Assembly (NCBI GenBank): GCA_946807835.1
Contig: OX327697.1
Span: 17,184,001 to 17,248,000 of the forward strand
Direction: 5' to 3'
Length of the DNA stretch: 64,000 nt
Source: Ailanthus altissimus
Taxonomy: Eukaryota > Streptophyta > Magnoliopsida > Sapindales > Simaroubaceae
Positions 35,700 through 47,273 of the stretch are shown in pieces; the first letter of the stretch is position 1; each line of letters starts with the position of its first letter. The notes under the pieces were generated by a model that ran no database searches, was not told the origin of the DNA, and was given only the letters and a program-made list of their open reading frames with translations. The position numbers were made by a program, and so were the translations under genes.

Positions 35700-38600
35700 T
35701 TAGTGCCATTCATAGTGGTATCTAATATCTATAGACTCCACGTGTTTCTCAAACACCTTTGGAGTTAAGGCCTTAGTCAGTGGGTCCGCTACATTATTTA
35801 CAGAGTCAACTCTACAAATTATTATATCTTCAATAGCCAAGATTTTGTTTTAATTATGTGGTATTTTCTCTCCACCTGTTTAGATCTTTGGTGCGCTTTT
35901 GCTTATGCAATAGCTCCGTTGTTGTTGCAAAATAAAGGGATAGGATCTATTGAGCTTGGGATAATCCTGAGCTCAGAGACAAACTTGCGTATCCACACTG
36001 CTTCCTTTGCTACCGCAAAGACTGCAATATATTTTGCTTTAGTTGTTGAATCAGCTGTGGATCCCTGTTTGGTACTTTTCTAACTCACTGCAGCACCGTT
36101 GAGGATAAATACATATCCAGATGTAGATTTTCTATCATTTGGATCATACTGAAAGTCTGAATCTGTGTATCCCCTAACTTGCAAATTACTTTATCCATAA
36201 ATGAGAAACTTGTCCTTTGTACCCGTAAGGTATTTAAGGACATGTTTGACGGCCATTCAATGGCTGTCACCTAGATCAGGTTGGTATCGACTAGTAACAC
36301 TTACAACCATGCTGATGTTAGGTTTCGTGCACATCATTGCATACATCAAGCTGCCTACAATTGGTGCATATGGCATCTTTGACATTCTAACACTTTCATC
36401 TTTCGTCTGAGGAGACATTCTCTTCGAAAGATAAGTGCAATGTCTGAAAGGTACATTAGCTGTCTTACAGTTATAAAGTTATACCTTTCAAGGACACTAT
36501 CGATGTATGATGATTGAGAGAGTCTAATTAGCTTCTTAGCTCTATCTCTATAAAGTTTTATACCCATTATATAGGAAGCCTCTCCCAAGTTCTTCATGGA
36601 GAAGCTTTTGGTTAAATAACTCTTGACTGATTGTAACATACCGATATCATTCTCAATTATCAGTATGTTATCCACGTAAAGAATTAAGAAGACAATCATA
36701 CTCCCACTGACCTTTTTATACGCACATGGTTCCTCATTGTTTTTTATGAAACCAAATCCTTTGATTACCTCATCAAAACGAAGGTTCCAACTCTGAGAAG
36801 CTTGCTTAAGCCCATAAATAGACTTTTTTAGTTTGCACACTAGACTTGTGGATTGGCTGGATGCAAAACCTTCAGGCTATTCCATATATATCTCTTCCCC
36901 GAGATATCCATTCAGGAATGCCGTCTTTACATCCATCTGCCATATCTCAAAGTCATAATATGCAACAATAGCCAATTAAATTCGTATTGACTTCAATATT
37001 GCTACTGGTGCAAAGGTTTCCTCATTATCGATCCCAGATCGTTGAGAATAACACCAGTCGGGCTTTGAAGGTCTCTACCTTCCCATCGGGCCTATACTTC
37101 CACTTGTAAATCCATTTACAACTGATAGGAACTATTTCTTCAGGAAGCTCAACCAAGTCTCAGACTTGATTGTGATGAATTGAGTTAATTTCGTATTTTA
37201 TGGCTTCTTGCCATTTTTTCGAGTCAATGTATAACATCGCATCTTTATAGGTTAAAGGATCATTTTCTTCCGCTAAGAAAACTCTCAATGTACCTTCATG
37301 CATTTAACCATACCAAGTAGTTGGCTTGGACATCATTTCAGACCTACCTGGAGGGTGTGTTAAAGGTATACCGCTCCATTGATTTTGAGGTTCCATCTCG
37401 GTTTCATGTTCGTTATAATTGGCTTCATCAAGCACAAAATTTCTACAACCTCTACGATCTATGAGAAACTCTTTCTCAAGGAAAGTGGCATATCGAGAAA
37501 CAAACACATTTCGCTCCTCAAAATCATAGAATTGGTATCCCATTGAATTATTAGGATATCCAATGAACCGATACTTGTACCCCTTGGGTGTAACTTTATC
37601 CTGTTGCGTAAATTTTACGTAAGCAGGACAAACTCAAATCTTAAAATATTTAAGACTTGGTTTCTTTCTATTCAACATCTCATGTGGAGTGATTGGAATA
37701 GCTTTAGATGGAACTTTGTTCAATATATGAACATCAGTTTTCAGAGCATAACCCTAAAGATATTCAGACAGATCGGTGAAGCTCATCATCAATCGGACCA
37801 TATCTAATAAAGTCTAATTCCTTATCTCTGACACACCATTGTGTTGTGGAGTACCTAGAGGACTATACTGAACTAGAATCTCATTTTTCTTTAAATAATC
37901 ATAGAATTCACTGCTCATGTACTCACCGTCTCAATCTGATCGAAGGAATTTGACATACATCCCGGTTTGTTTCTCTACCTCAAGTCTAAACTCTTTGAAC
38001 TTTTTAAAGTTTTTTGACTTATGTTTCATAAGAAACACATACCCATATCATGACAAATTATCGATAAAGGTAACAAAGTATCAAAATTTACCCATTGTAG
38101 TGTGATTCATTGGACCGCATACATCACTATGTATTAGTTCCAATAAATTAGTGGCACGATGACCAACGCCAATGAATAGAGATTTAGTCATTTTTCCTTG
38201 AATACAAGATTCACAAACTAGATAAGGTTCTATGTTCAGATCAGGTATTCGACCATCCTTAACCAGACGGGTTAGGCGTCTCACACCTATATGACCCAAT
38301 CTCATGTACCACAATTCAGTATCATTTAAAGCTTGTGCACTATTACTAGTGCTACCCTGTACATTCATGATATTTCTCATTGTATCTAAAACATAATGCT
38401 CATTAATTAACTGACACTCAGCTAATAAAATATCAAACATATCACATAAATATAAAGAACGGTTCTTAATATACATATGATACCCTTTACTGTCAAGTGC
38501 AGGAAGAAAGATAATATGTCTGATCATAGCAGGCACAAAATAACAGTTATGAACTACAACAGTTTTATAACAAGGAAGAATCAAATCATAATATCCTACA

Positions 38601-38925
38601 GCCTCGACTCGTAGGAGATCACCATTTCCTACTCGAAGCTGTACCTCTCTTGGCTGTAGCAATCTAACTTTCTTCAGACCCGCAACATATTGCAGATGTG
38701 AGAAAGACTTGCGGTATCTAATACCCAGCCAATACTAGCATCAAATGCTAAAAAAATGTCAATAATAGGAAAGATAATACCCGATGGAGTCTTCTTCACA
38801 ATGGCAAGGTATTTGGGGCAGTTGTGTTTCTCGTACCCATTATTACTGCAATGAAAGCACTTGCAATGGTAGTGTAAGTCTTCTTCATAAAAGATGAGAA
38901 AATAGTAGCTCAGCGTTACAACCCA
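35700..38925 (-). pseudogene. Copia gag-pol remnant
   Basis: From high to low coordinates: a gag zinc knuckle near 38830-38870 (CFHC...HNC, with Tyr at the expected His); a protease site WVLDTASLSH near 38715-38745 (Ala in place of Gly after DT); a GAG-pre-integrase HHCC-like region at about 38180-38400 ending in the integrase start; integrase to about 37500; the reverse transcriptase, including KSIYGLKQASQSW, at 36840-36355 and upstream; RNase H at about 36350-35720. The catalytic YVDD reads YVDN, and a stop lies in the MExPEGF motif near 36880. All damage fits an old, inactive copy. The YKKVSGS-type motif resembles Tork/Angela-group Copia, a tentative placement. Confidence 0.88.
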
Positions 38926-38929
38926 TGAC

Positions 38930-40020
38930 ACTGGATCATGAAAGAATCCTCTCCAAGTCAGAAGCTTACCGCTACAGTGCTATAAAGCCAGCGTTATAAT
39001 GGTAGTGTAAGTATCGAGTGAGTGCCGTAGCACTAAGAAGTAAATGCCACGACGCTGGGTGTTAAAGCTAAAAAACCTAATCTGCCTTCAATGCAAAGTT
39101 TTCCCTAATTTGAAGATTAAAACTTATAAATAAGAATCTATTCAGCCAATATTAAGGAAAGATCAGAGAGATCAGAAGAGAAAAAAAGTTTTTAAGAGTT
39201 CAATAATTGAGAATCAAGAGAATAATTTCAAGGCAAATGAGATATTGAAGATTTTAGATTTCATGACATTATCTCTTTTCTTGTTTCTTCTTGTTAATTT
39301 TAGATTGTTATTTTTTTTATGATGTTGATTGTATTGAGCTCTAAAACTCTAGGTTTTATCGTGAACTAAGGTTTATTCTAGGATTACAATATAAACTCGA
39401 AATGTAATTTGAATTCATTATCTTTTCTTATTTTATGAAGTCAGTATTGAATTATTTAGTTTATCTTATATTCAATGTTTTCTAGTTACTTAATTAATAA
39501 TTAGATTGTTTTAGGAACCATAATGAACTTGGAAGAGTAATTTATGTATTAAGCTATGGATAAGCTGATTTATGATTATAGTGTAACAGCTGTGAGTTTC
39601 ATATGAGATAAAAATATACTCATACAACATATATGATTTTGAAAGAACTATTCTTAATAACAAGTCTAGTAAAGATATTAGGGTTCTCAGTCATCTATTC
39701 ATATTGATGGAATAAATTAAAATAAGATTATTAAATTCAAATAAAATATTTTGGATAGTTATAATGCTAAACTTATTCATTATTGATGATTCGATACTTG
39801 TTATCCTCATATTATTTTTTCTGTATTTTCTTTTTAGGTTTTTTAAAATTAGTTTATTTTAAATCTTAATTGTTTGGATAATAGTAGGAGGATTAAATTT
39901 TAATACTTAGCAAATTATAATAATAATTCCTCGTGGAAATGATACTCTACTGATATTATATTACTTATTTATGATAGCGTGCACTTGCGCTCTAATCAAA
40001 CATAACAGGCCTAGCCCAGA
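38930..40020 (+). mobile_element. Possible solo LTR or LTR fragment of another retrotransposon
   Basis: The stretch has LTR-like organisation: a TATA-like CTTATAAATAAG at 39123, a purine-rich leader, then a 3' part with TTCCTCGTGGAAATGATACT and GTGCACTTGCGCTC near 39928-39990. Such sequence is common at the 3' end of plant Gypsy LTRs or leaders. It directly abuts the truncated Copia gag, so it may be the insertion that removed the 5' end. I found no clear target duplication. No protein is encoded. Confidence 0.4.
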
Positions 40021-40149
40021 TTACCAAAAATTCAAAAATAACATCCTAGAAGCCAAGGATGGTCCTTGACAGTAGAAACAACAAGGATGTTCTTTATGAG
40101 GATGACTTGTTTGAACTAAGTAGCCACTTTAATTGGAGGGGGATAAAGG

Positions 40150-42110
40150 GGTCCTAGGTTTCATCATTTGTCTTCGCTTGAGCAACTATTGCTCATTTAA
40201 GCCAAGTAAGGTCTAGGTCAGGGTAGTGAGTTTTGAACACTTGGATACATTGATCAAAGCCCATGTTTGCCCATCACTAAAGTGGCTCTTAGCTCTCACT
40301 AAGGCACTCGCTTGAGTAACCTTAAGCTCTCTAGACTGCTCCTTCCTTATCTTTTTGAGGGCAACATTCTTTTTGTAAAGAGTCTTGATCAAAGTTTAAG
40401 ACTCGTCATTCATCTCTTTGAGCTGGCGAACTTTTAACTGAAGAGCCAAAACCTTGCTTTTTATGGTAAACGCCTTGACCTCGGTCTCTTTCACTCTGGA
40501 AACTAGATCTTTACGCCTTTGGCTTTCCTTATTAAATTTCTTATTAGCCTTTAGCAAGGCCTTATTGAGTCTAGTCATCTTTACCTCAACTTTTTATAGC
40601 TCTTGCTTTTCTTTGGCAGTACCAAAGAGCTTATTTTGATGATGAGAGAAAATAAAAGCCGCCTAAAATAAAAACAAATAAGTTAAAAGGCTGGGCAAAG
40701 TACAATTCAACTAAAAAGGATCACAAGCAAAAAGAATGCCTCAAGCAAACACTTCATGCCATATGTCAAAGACTTAAGGGTATTGTACTTGAAAAATTAT
40801 TTGCTGAAATGGCTAAGACTAGTCACTAGAATTTTCTCACCAATAGCACATCGTGCCTATATCTGTCTTGTTTCAAAGCAGAGACATTAGACAGCTCAAA
40901 GATCAAGCACCGTAACTTTACTTGAGAATCACTCAGACTAGAGATAACATGACTTGAGGCTGAAAGAACATAAGCCATCACCTCAGTAATTAGATTTCCC
41001 CCCACTTACTTTTCGAAGAGGAAGGTACTTATGGAAGGAGAAACTTCATCTCGTAGATCCACTAAGACTTTTTAAAGAGCTACCAAGGCTTTAATGGACC
41101 TTCCTTTCTTATTAGTTGAGGAGCTCTTTGAACCACCCCTTAAGGTTGCACTACTCGAATTATTTATTTCATCTAGACCAAGAAAATTAAGAAGCCCTCT
41201 AATCCTCTTGTTCAATCTGAAGGCCTTAGAAGAGTAAAGACATTTTTTTATTATTCTTGCCAGCGTCCATTTCTGGTAGATTAGAGAAAAGAAAAAGTGA
41301 AGATCAAGATAATTAGGATTAGCTTACCAAACAATGTATGAATAAAAAGATTACTTCTTCTATCTTTCTTGGCAACTTTCGATGATCTATTAATTAGACA
41401 TGTGCTCTCTAAGTTCTCTTAAGAAAGAAGTTTCTTGATTAACCCACCTTATTTTCTAGAATGATTATCTTGATCATTTTCCTCCCAAGAGAGTTTAGGT
41501 TTCGAACTCCAAGTTGTCATTGTAACAAAAAAATCACTTAAGTTACAGATTTTCTTGAACTATAAAGTGAAGGCATAATGAAAAAAATATAAAGATCTAA
41601 TCTAGAGAAGATTCAAGGATAAAATAGATGGCCATCCTATATACTCTTGGCCTAATTCCCCATAGACAAAAAACCATCTAAACTTTTAGTCATGGTTGCT
41701 TGAGTGCTTTTCCTAAACAAGGGAGAACGTTTTCTTACTATCATTAATAGAAAAGTAGCGGAACCTTTTTTTCGGTCAATATTTGCCCTATAGTAATATA
41801 GTTATTGAAACTCAACGAAGGTGGGTTCTTTGTACCCAGAATTTATGCCATTATCCTAAAACCAACCAACACCCTCCATGTATTTAAAACTAGCTAGCAT
41901 GGCACTAAATTTAAATATACGAGTATATATATGAAGTAAGGCTAAAAGGGGTAACCTTAACCCTAAATTAAAGAAATCTAGATTTAAAGCCACCTCTCTT
42001 GTAGGTGGAATTCTAGCATATTCATCTTCTTGAGGGACCTTAAGAGTTACAATGGTTAGAATTCCATACTTCTCCCTCAAATGGTATCTCATTGTCCGAC
42101 TATAGAATGA
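40150..42110 (-). pseudogene. Antisense accessory ORF of a Gypsy-type element (plant mobile domain-like)
   Basis: On the minus strand, 42092-41856 encodes a segment of the form ARIPPTREVALNLDFFNLGLRLPLLALL. This is the pattern of the large family often annotated as putative plant transposon protein or retrotransposon accessory ORF. It continues with many stops and frameshifts (...YYYRANI...KKGSATF) to a coiled-coil-rich C-terminal part at 40578-40396 (alternating K/E with LNKALLKANKKF and LALQLKVRQLKEM). It runs opposite to LTR copies A and B. Tat-lineage Gypsy elements are known to carry antisense extra ORFs between pol and the 3' LTR, and this position fits. A sense-oriented relative lies at 61054-63205. 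Function unknown. Confidence 0.5.
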
Positions 42111-43244
42111 AGTTCTTTTCTTTTCTTCTTCTTCTTAGGCCTACCCTTGAGGTATTCTGCTCGGTACTACATCACTGAGAGTCCTTTCAGAATTAGTAGG
42201 AAGCACCAATAGTTCTACTAGATCCCTTCCCCATGAAAAACCCTTACTAACCGGATGAGGTCTTCGAACTTCTTAAAAACTTGTACAATATACTTCTCGA
42301 ACTAAACTAATCCTAACAACTATGTCCCCACCAACATTGTCGAGCTCATGACTAGAAACATTATGGGAATCCTCAACAAATGACCTAGTTTATACCTTAG
42401 GCAAATGAAGATATATATAGCCTATTAGATAAGGTTATTTTGGTTAACATCTTAAGCCGACCACTTAATCTGAACACTCAAGTTTTAAAAGCCTAAATCT
42501 AGAAAAACTCGTTTGATACAATAGCCAACTATTGAAGCTAGTAAAATCAAAGGCACTAAAAATAAAAGGGAGACGAACGTCATTTACTTAAAAAAATATT
42601 TCTCAAAAGAGTTGCAGAAATTAGGAGTTACAACATTCTTCTCTCTCTTTAAAATCATTGAAAAATTTTCTCTCTCTAACATTGCCAAATGAATACAAAA
42701 TGAAGAAATAAAAAGGTGTCTCGTATTTAGAAAGAACCCTCGTTGTCATAATAACTATCAGCTCTAAATCTAATGGTTAATATACTCTCATAAAGTAGAG
42801 TGTCTTTCAAACTAGCACAACTTTTGAAACTTCCATTTTGAACCGTTCGATTGGCGAAAACAGTTTGAGACCTAACTAGTTATCAATGCGCATTTTTCAA
42901 AGGGCCACCTGTAATTAAATGAAATTAGTTTGGTTGCTAATGTCAAAAGTCAGATTTTAAAAGGCGCTATTTGATAATCACATAAGCACCGACGTTATAT
43001 AGGCCCGAGACATACATATTAAGAGTTCTTTACCACTGAGGACCCTATATTTAAAAACCAAAGAGGTGTTGGGCTGAGAAATATTATAAATTTTTTAATA
43101 TCAATAAGTTAATTTAACGATTAAGGGACTTCTATTCCCCCAATCCCTCTAAGCCAATTTCTTCTAGGGGTTAGTTTTGCTCTTGAGCCATAGACGACTT
43201 GAAGTCTTCAACACAGCTGAGATCCTTATAAAGAATACTATAAA
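42111..43244. other. Non-coding retroelement interior upstream of LTR copy B
   Basis: No ORF is conserved here. The stretch would be the promoter side of the antisense ORF and the 3' untranslated part of the Gypsy-type element. Confidence 0.35.
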
Positions 43245-44087
43245 TGCCATGGTCTACCTCATAACCACAACTTAGAGATTATAACATTAACCATCACTTA
43301 GAAATTATACCTTAATGGTCAGCGAAGTTTGGGCAAGTCGTCAAGAATAATTAGAATAGACTGAATAGGAATCAGAGCTCCCATCAAGGCTCAGCATTTA
43401 TTTTTAAGTAATGGTACTTATTTAAAAATTGATACTTAACTAACTGCACAGAAAATACAAGCCACACTTAAATTCCTAGATCCTCTAAACCTTAAGATTT
43501 TTTTAGAGGAAATCTTCTGCAATCTTGAAAGGTGTCCTAAATGTGGAAAGAGACAGCTTGCCTTAATTGCACCAAGACTCAATCATCAATGAATTCTTAT
43601 AAATAAAGGGTTGAATGATAAGAAATGAAGATTTTGTTTCTCTTAGGTTTCTGAAGAAGGCATAATGAAAGTTTTTTTTAGTTTTAGACTTTATCAAAAA
43701 GGAAATTAGTTCTTTGGTAACTTTAAAAACCCTTATGACGGAACGATTTTGCCACAACCTTTTGAAGGATAACATATCTCAGAGGCTCACATAGAAATGA
43801 GGATAATCTATTATATAATCATTCCATGCACTTTCTATGTACAAGTATTCTAATAGTGGATCGACAGTGGGCTTAAAAGCTTAGTACAATGTATGTAGGC
43901 TCTTATAAAATTAAACCACTTTGCATGTTTTTCTTGAACTTCAATTAAGATTAGACATCTCATATGAGGTGCCCATGTATTCTCATCATGCATCAGAAAG
44001 CCTAAGAAAGGTAAGCTGAAAACTCTGTTTTCTCTATAAACTATAAATTTGACTCGTTTGCTTAATATAACCTAAAATTTAGGTTCA
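43245..44087 (+). mobile_element. Gypsy-type LTR (copy B)
   Basis: This is a relative of LTR copy A (23780-24497) in the same orientation. It starts TGCCATGGTCTACCTCA and ends TTTAGGTTCA. It could be the 3' LTR of the element starting at 23780. However, it is followed by a degenerate match to the primer-binding site and leader of copy A (CAACGACATCTA against TGGCGCCATCTA), so it may be the 5' LTR of a second element or the shared middle LTR of a tandem pair. Confidence 0.6.
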
Positions 44088-46316
44088 ACGACATCTAAAA
44101 TCTAAAACTATAAGAAGTCATAACCTAAAGAAGGCAAGATGCATGACGACCTTACCATAATAGGGCTGACTAGAAAAATCCCCCATTTCCAATTACCTCA
44201 ATGTCACCAAGCTAGGAATATTGTATTGGGCTTTATGTTTAACAAGTTGGGCTTGGACCCATTCGAAAGGTTTTAGAAGGATTGGTTTAATTCATTTTCC
44301 TCATCCTCACTTGTAGAAGGTTCCTTGCCCTCAACCTCTTATTCATTCTCTATCTTTTCAAAGTCATTTTCATACTTAACAAGTTTAACTTTAAGGTCCC
44401 CCTCACTTAATTCTCCTTGACCTCAATCACTTCAGCCTTAGAGTGTATTCCCTGAGGAACATGATCTCTTTACGATTCCCTCTTACATACTAAAGGGTCA
44501 TTTATTTCCTCTATGTCACTTAGGTTGGTCCTTATATCGATAAATACTTAGTCCTGAACCAATATGGCTACCTATCGATATAATACCAGAGGTAAGCTAA
44601 AATAAGCCAAAAATGGGGGGAGACCAGACATCCTAACTAGAGCACACAAAGATATCAAACATATTTTCACATTAAAGAAAGAAAGAAAAAGAATATGGCA
44701 TGCCATAGGGGAGTTAAATAGGCATCCAAAAACAAGCATTCCATGGGTTACAATAATTAAAAAAAGAAATATAAATGCCACAAAGCTCTTCAGTCAAGAA
44801 AGGGTCAACACAATATCAATGAATATTACATATAAAAGAGAGATAATGGGGACTTATTAATAATCATTGATGAAGAGTAAGAAAGAACCAAAATTAAAAT
44901 TGAAATCAGAGTCAAAAAAAGCATGTTGTAGTAGTCTTTCACTACAAAAAGCACTATTTCTCTCTCTAGAGCTAATTACAGTCTCTCTTTTTAAAAAGCT
45001 CAAAGTATAAAAAGTGTTAAAGAGGTGCAGAGATTCTTAATTTATAGCAAATGTTAGGGATTAATCTAAATTGTTGGAACGATCAACATCTCATATTCAC
45101 TGCACTTAAAACTTCTTTCATCTAACTGATGTGATAACTAGAAAGCAATAATAACCATTGGATTAAATCCCAAGGCTACAAATATGTCCATGTCTTTGAA
45201 AACTATAGCAACTTGACTTTTGGATTCCAATAAAGTGTAATAGATACGTTACAAATTTTTTGAAGTGGCATCATTATTTAATGCATGCCGCCAAATTCAA
45301 AATTTAAAACAAAAAAGGCTTTATATCACGAGGCCTCAAGGACTCCCTCCAATTAAGCTCTTAAATAAAATATCCCAAGCATAAAATTATCGAATAATTA
45401 AAATTTTATTTGTTAGCTATCTGAGTGGCATTGTAAAAGTCCACCCTACTTTTTAGATTTTTTAATATTTCTTTTCTCAATCATAAATTAAAAATTTTTG
45501 CTTCTTCGTTTTATTTCTTTTTATTCTATTAAATCCAACCAAATTGTTCTTCTTCTCATTTGTTTCTTCTCCTTACAAACACTCTTCATCTCAAATAAAA
45601 GTTCTTTTCTTCTCATTTCTCTCTCATAAGAGGAACTCTTGATCTAAAATAAATATGTTTATTGAAGATGCTTTTTATATCACCTAAATGCTGCATGTAT
45701 TCCTGAACTAATGGATCAAGCAAGATCTCTAAAATTTTATTGAAAACATGAACAACCAAATCAAAAGATCAAAACAACATGCGCTCATACACACACACAC
45801 ACATAAAGATATATATAAAGCCTATCAATAAATTAATTGTTGTGCCAAATGGGTCAAGTTCTAGAAGTAACCTTGAATACCCCAACATTGTTTCCTCTAA
45901 TTTATCTATATCAAAAGTCGCCAAAGCTTCTCTCCACTCTTTGCCAATTAAGCTGAATGCTTCAATATCGAATTACTACATCTCACTACAAGACTTTATA
46001 AAGAAAACATACAAAAATTATATATGAGTATATTAATTTCAAACTTTTTATTTTAAGATTAATTACGAAGATTAATAAAAAATAATTTTTAGATCATCTT
46101 TTTTAAAATGTGGATGCTTATTTTTTAAACTAAATTAAAAGCCATTTTAACTAAACACTAACATTAGACTTAAATTTAAGAAAAATAATGTTTAGACTTT
46201 AAACAGATACAAATGTTCGCATTAAAGAAGTACTAAATTAACGAAGAATTAAACGAGAATAAGAAGAATGTGCTCAGATTTGGCATGAGAAGAAGGAAAA
46301 CGAGAAAAAAAAGTAT
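44088..46316. other. Retroelement-derived and AT-rich sequence, no gene recognised
   Basis: The first few hundred bases resemble the leader after LTR copy A. No intact ORF follows. A (CA)n microsatellite lies at 45788-45802. The 82-codon ORF at 45779-46027 has no recognisable domain. Confidence 0.35.
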
Positions 46317-47273
46317 TACTCTAAAGGGCAAAAGACATTTTAATCCCACGGTTTGATGAATATGACTGTTTACTCACTATTTTCAAAAATACCTAATTAC
46401 ACTCCCTGTTATTAATGACTAATAGTGGACTTTGTTTGACTTCATAGACAGAAGGATAGTATTTTCCATTCACCATTGTTTAAAAGAAATAATTAACATG
46501 TGAATCAGGAGAAACAAGTAACCATCTTATCAAAGACATGTGTCAACATTTAATTTTGGAAGAATTTTGGCGCTTAGAAGATAAAGGATCGTCTTCTTCA
46601 AAGAGTCTCTAAAACTGTTCAACAAAAACATAAAATCTTTTTCTTCATCATACCAAAGAAATTTGAAAAACAAAATTTGCAATTACATTTGTGATTCCAA
46701 AATAAAGAAGCTTCAAATATCTACAAGATCAAATTGTGAGTGTGGAAGAACTGTATTACAGTACACATTCATTGAAAAATCGAAATATGATTATTTTTTG
46801 TTTTGAAAATTTTTTCATCTGAATACATGATAATAAATTGTTGTATAATGTCGACTATAAAGAAATTTTGCATAGATTAACATCGTCCTCTATGTGCATG
46901 CAGAAAATTGTATATGGGTTTAGGGTTTGAAATCGTATTTCGAGTAAAAATATTTTTTTTGTTTGGTTTGGATGCCTTATATGGCTTTGTTTATGTTTGA
47001 TTTTGTCAATTTTGAAGCCATGTCCCTAAAATGTTTATTGATTTAGGGTTTTGTGTTTGAACTCGTTCTTTAGTTAATAGGTTTTGAATGCACGTTATGT
47101 GGCTTTATTTATGTTTGCATTTTTTGAAATCTCATTGTAATATTAATTTATAAATGCCTTTGTTATGTTATGTTTATCCAATTTCTAGTGTGATAAAAAG
47201 TTGTACATGGCACTGTTTATGTACTTGGAGTTTTCCATGATTTGAATTTGTGGTTAAGTTTCATTTTAACCCG

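Larger units (their letters stand above)
31058..38925 (-). mobile_element. Truncated Copia element on minus strand, with nested LTR
   Basis: The 3' LTR is at 31058-31131 plus 33477-35685, split by another LTR. Next comes a purine tract (minus strand AAAATAAGTAGGAGTT, 35686-35701), then pol and part of gag up to about 38925. No second LTR or primer-binding site follows; the 5' half of gag is missing and unrelated LTR-like sequence begins. Order on the minus strand: zinc knuckle, protease, integrase, reverse transcriptase, RNase H, which is the Ty1/copia order. It inserted in the ~50-bp tandem array. It is dead: stops, frameshifts and altered catalytic residues are present. Confidence 0.85.

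Noticed and set aside
41856..42092. Host gene encoding a plant mobile domain protein
   Set aside because: Multiple stops around it and its placement next to Gypsy-type LTRs favour a transposon accessory ORF.
44572..44781. Hydrophobic 69-codon ORF as a membrane protein
   Set aside because: It has no homologous pattern and lies in retroelement-derived sequence; likely a chance ORF.
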